Below, one piece after another: positions 6,766 to 7,432 of a stretch of DNA of 7,432 nt. Under the pieces are notes generated by a model. The model saw only the letters and a list, made by a program, of their open reading frames with translations, was not told the DNA's origin and did no database searches. This DNA comes from JANOGU01 sp964499865. Its GTDB lineage: Bacteria; Pseudomonadota; Alphaproteobacteria; Rhodobacterales; Rhodobacteraceae. The position numbers were made by a program, and so were the translations under genes. The stretch covers positions 1-7,432 of the forward strand of contig CAZCPY010000145.1 in assembly GCA_964499865.1 (NCBI GenBank), in the 5' to 3' direction. Position 1 is the stretch's first letter; the number at the start of each line of letters is the position of its first letter.

Positions 6766-6787
6766 AAATTCGTTCGAACGAATTTGC
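6764..6787. repeat. AT-rich 24-bp perfect palindrome, copy 2
   Basis: The half GCAAATTCGTTC is followed by its exact reverse complement, GAACGAATTTGC. It shares the frame GCA-ATT--TTCGAA--AATTTGC with copy 1, offset by exactly 22 bases, about two helical turns. The end lies seven bases beyond the gpt stop codon. As RNA it would form a 12-base-pair snapback with little loop. No U-tract follows on the - strand, so a classic intrinsic terminator is not shown. It could be a paired operator for a dimeric regulator, an mRNA-stabilising hairpin or a dispersed repeat. Confidence 0.85.
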
Positions 6788-6794
6788 TTTCGGG

Positions 6795-7301
6795 TCAGTC
6801 GTCCTTGCCGCGCAGGGGCTGGACGTATTGCAGCGCCATGTCCCAGGGGAAGAAGATCCAGGTGTCCTGCGACACCTCGGTGATGAAGGTATCGACCTGG
6901 GCGCGGCCGGCGGGCTTGGCATAGACGGTGGCGAAATGCGCCCTGGGGTAGAGGCGGCGGGCAAGTTCCAGCGTCTTGCCGGTGTCGACGAGGTCGTCGA
7001 CGACCAGGATGCCCGCGCCGTCGCCCATCAGGTTCGCCTGCGGCGCCTTGGTGACCTTGGGCTCCATCTGCGCCTGGTGGTCGTAGGACTTGACGCTGAT
7101 CGTGTCGATCACGCGGATGTCGAGTTCGCGCGCGACGATCATGGCCGGGACAAGGCCGCCCCGGGTGATCGCCATGATGGCGCGCCAGGCCCCGCCTTCG
7201 GGCCCGCGGCCCTGCAGCCGCCAGGCCAGCGCGCGCGCGTCGCGGTGGATCTGGTCCCAGGAGACGTGGAAGCCGCGTTCGTGCGGCAGGCGGTCGGTCA
7301 T
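6795..7301 (-). CDS. gpt: Xanthine (xanthine-guanine) phosphoribosyltransferase
   Basis: This 168-residue protein transfers the phosphoribosyl group from PRPP to xanthine or guanine, giving XMP or GMP in purine salvage. The sequence follows the E. coli Gpt layout: an N-terminal VSWDQIH helix entry (13-19), ITRGGLVPAMIVARELDIR (45-63), SYDHQ (72-76), the PRPP loop VVDDLVDTGKT (100-110), AHFATVYAKPAGR (121-133), and the purine-binding QDTWIFFPWDMA (145-156) with W148 stacking on the base by analogy. It is about 16 residues longer than the E. coli enzyme, mainly at the N-terminus and around 85-95. The ATG at 7301 is preceded by a weak GAGAG nine bases upstream; no clear promoter is visible in the 84 bases between it and the IS-like end. 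It heads a same-direction run with the aminotransferase. Confidence 0.94.
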   Translation of the reverse strand: MTDRLPHERGFHVSWDQIHRDARALAWRLQGRGPEGGAWRAIMAITRGGLVPAMIVARELDIRVIDTISVKSYDHQAQMEPKVTKAPQANLMGDGAGILVVDDLVDTGKTLELARRLYPRAHFATVYAKPAGRAQVDTFITEVSQDTWIFFPWDMALQYVQPLRGKDD

Positions 7302-7331
7302 GGCGGGCGGCTCTCTGGTTCGGCGGTCGGA

Positions 7332-7348
7332 CCGGGGCTCTGCCCCGG
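7332..7348. repeat. CCGGGGC hairpin in the gpt leader
   Basis: CCGGGGC (7332-7338) and GCCCCGG (7342-7348) flank the loop TCT, and two further G-C pairs are possible beyond one mismatch. It lies about 30 bases upstream of gpt. Similar GGGGCTCTGCCCC elements followed by GGATA are, from memory, frequent intergenic repeats in Rhodobacterales, so it is probably a dispersed palindrome. A leader hairpin or a terminator for rightward transcription is also possible. Confidence 0.6.
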
Positions 7349-7379
7349 ACCCCGGGATACTTGGGATCGGAAGATGGGG

Positions 7380-7385
7380 TCTAGG
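7380..7385. repeat. CTAG-centred hexamer TCTAGG, probable IS target duplication (right)
   Basis: TCTAGG abuts the inferred insertion-sequence tip at 7386 and is the reverse complement of the hexamer at 50-55. It fits the NCTAGN target that I recall for IS481. The outer copy of the duplication would be beyond the window. Confidence 0.5.
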
Positions 7386-7432
7386 TGTGAACTCTCAGGA
7401 GGTTGTTCATCCGGAACGGGGTTAGGCTGCAA
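7386..7432 (+). mobile_element. End of an IS481-like insertion sequence (right copy, body outside window)
   Basis: Starting at TGTGAACTCTC, this is the inverted counterpart of 3-49, with one mismatch at 7410. The blocks AGGAGGTTGTTCATCCGG and AACGGGGTTAGG recall the left end of IS481-family elements. The body would extend rightward beyond the window, so the two copies face away from each other. The sequence stops exactly where the match stops, which is also what a contig broken in a repeat would look like. Confidence 0.6.

Noticed and set aside
6764..6787. Classic rho-independent terminator of gpt
   Set aside because: The stem is AT-rich, has almost no loop and no U-run follows on the gpt strand; the hairpin is kept as a palindrome only.
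7090..7425. Open frames at both ends finishing in NSQEVVHPERG
   Set aside because: The shared peptide is only the translation of the inverted IS-like ends; the rest of each frame is antisense to other genes or lies in repeats.
3..7432. The whole window as one transposon with 53-bp terminal inverted repeats
   Set aside because: No transposase or recombinase lies inside, the contents are housekeeping genes, and the CTAG-TGTGAA order points the element bodies outward.

Overview
The window is very GC-rich (roughly 70%) and densely coded. Its protein families and gene style point to an alphaproteobacterium of the Rhodobacterales (Rhodobacter/Paracoccus type). The evidence is the long alanine- and arginine-rich frames, a ppiD-trpE pair joined by overlapping stop and start codons, a Gpt with the familiar Rhodobacter-like N-terminus, and C/G palindromic intergenic repeats. 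The genus assignment is inference, since no rRNA or marker gene is present.

Layout: six complete protein genes fill almost the whole window. On the + strand, a ten-helix EamA/DMT-type transporter (286-1173) overlaps a lipid A-type acyltransferase (1170-2057) by ATGA, forming a two-gene envelope operon. On the - strand, reading from the right end inward, are xanthine phosphoribosyltransferase gpt (7301-6795), a PLP-dependent class I/II aminotransferase (6726-5548), a membrane-anchored PpiD/SurA-like folding factor (5421-3562), and anthranilate synthase component I trpE (3562-2054). The two gene sets converge on one CTAG at 2054-2057, which holds both TAG stop codons. No sequence there is left for an intergenic terminator.

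The two window ends are inverted copies of the same sequence: 3-55 against 7380-7432, 53 positions with one mismatch. Reading outward from the window, each copy shows a CTAG-centred hexamer (CCTAGA, or TCTAGG on the other strand) and then TGTGAACTCTC. From memory this matches the end structure and NCTAGN target of IS481-family insertion sequences. I therefore read the window as about 7.3 kb of housekeeping DNA lying between two outward-facing IS481-like copies whose bodies lie outside. The window may equally be an assembly contig that breaks in these repeats.

Non-coding structure sits in three spacers. A C/G-rich imperfect palindrome with a nine-C run precedes the transporter. Six 10-bp G-rich tandem units and a weak promoter lie between the aminotransferase and ppiD. 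The most unusual item is a pair of AT-rich 24-bp palindromes, spaced exactly 22 bp apart and overlapping by two bases, packed between gpt and the aminotransferase start. Apart from these palindromes and the IS-like bracket, the genes are conventional metabolism and envelope functions. I do not see a new defence system or other exotic machinery.
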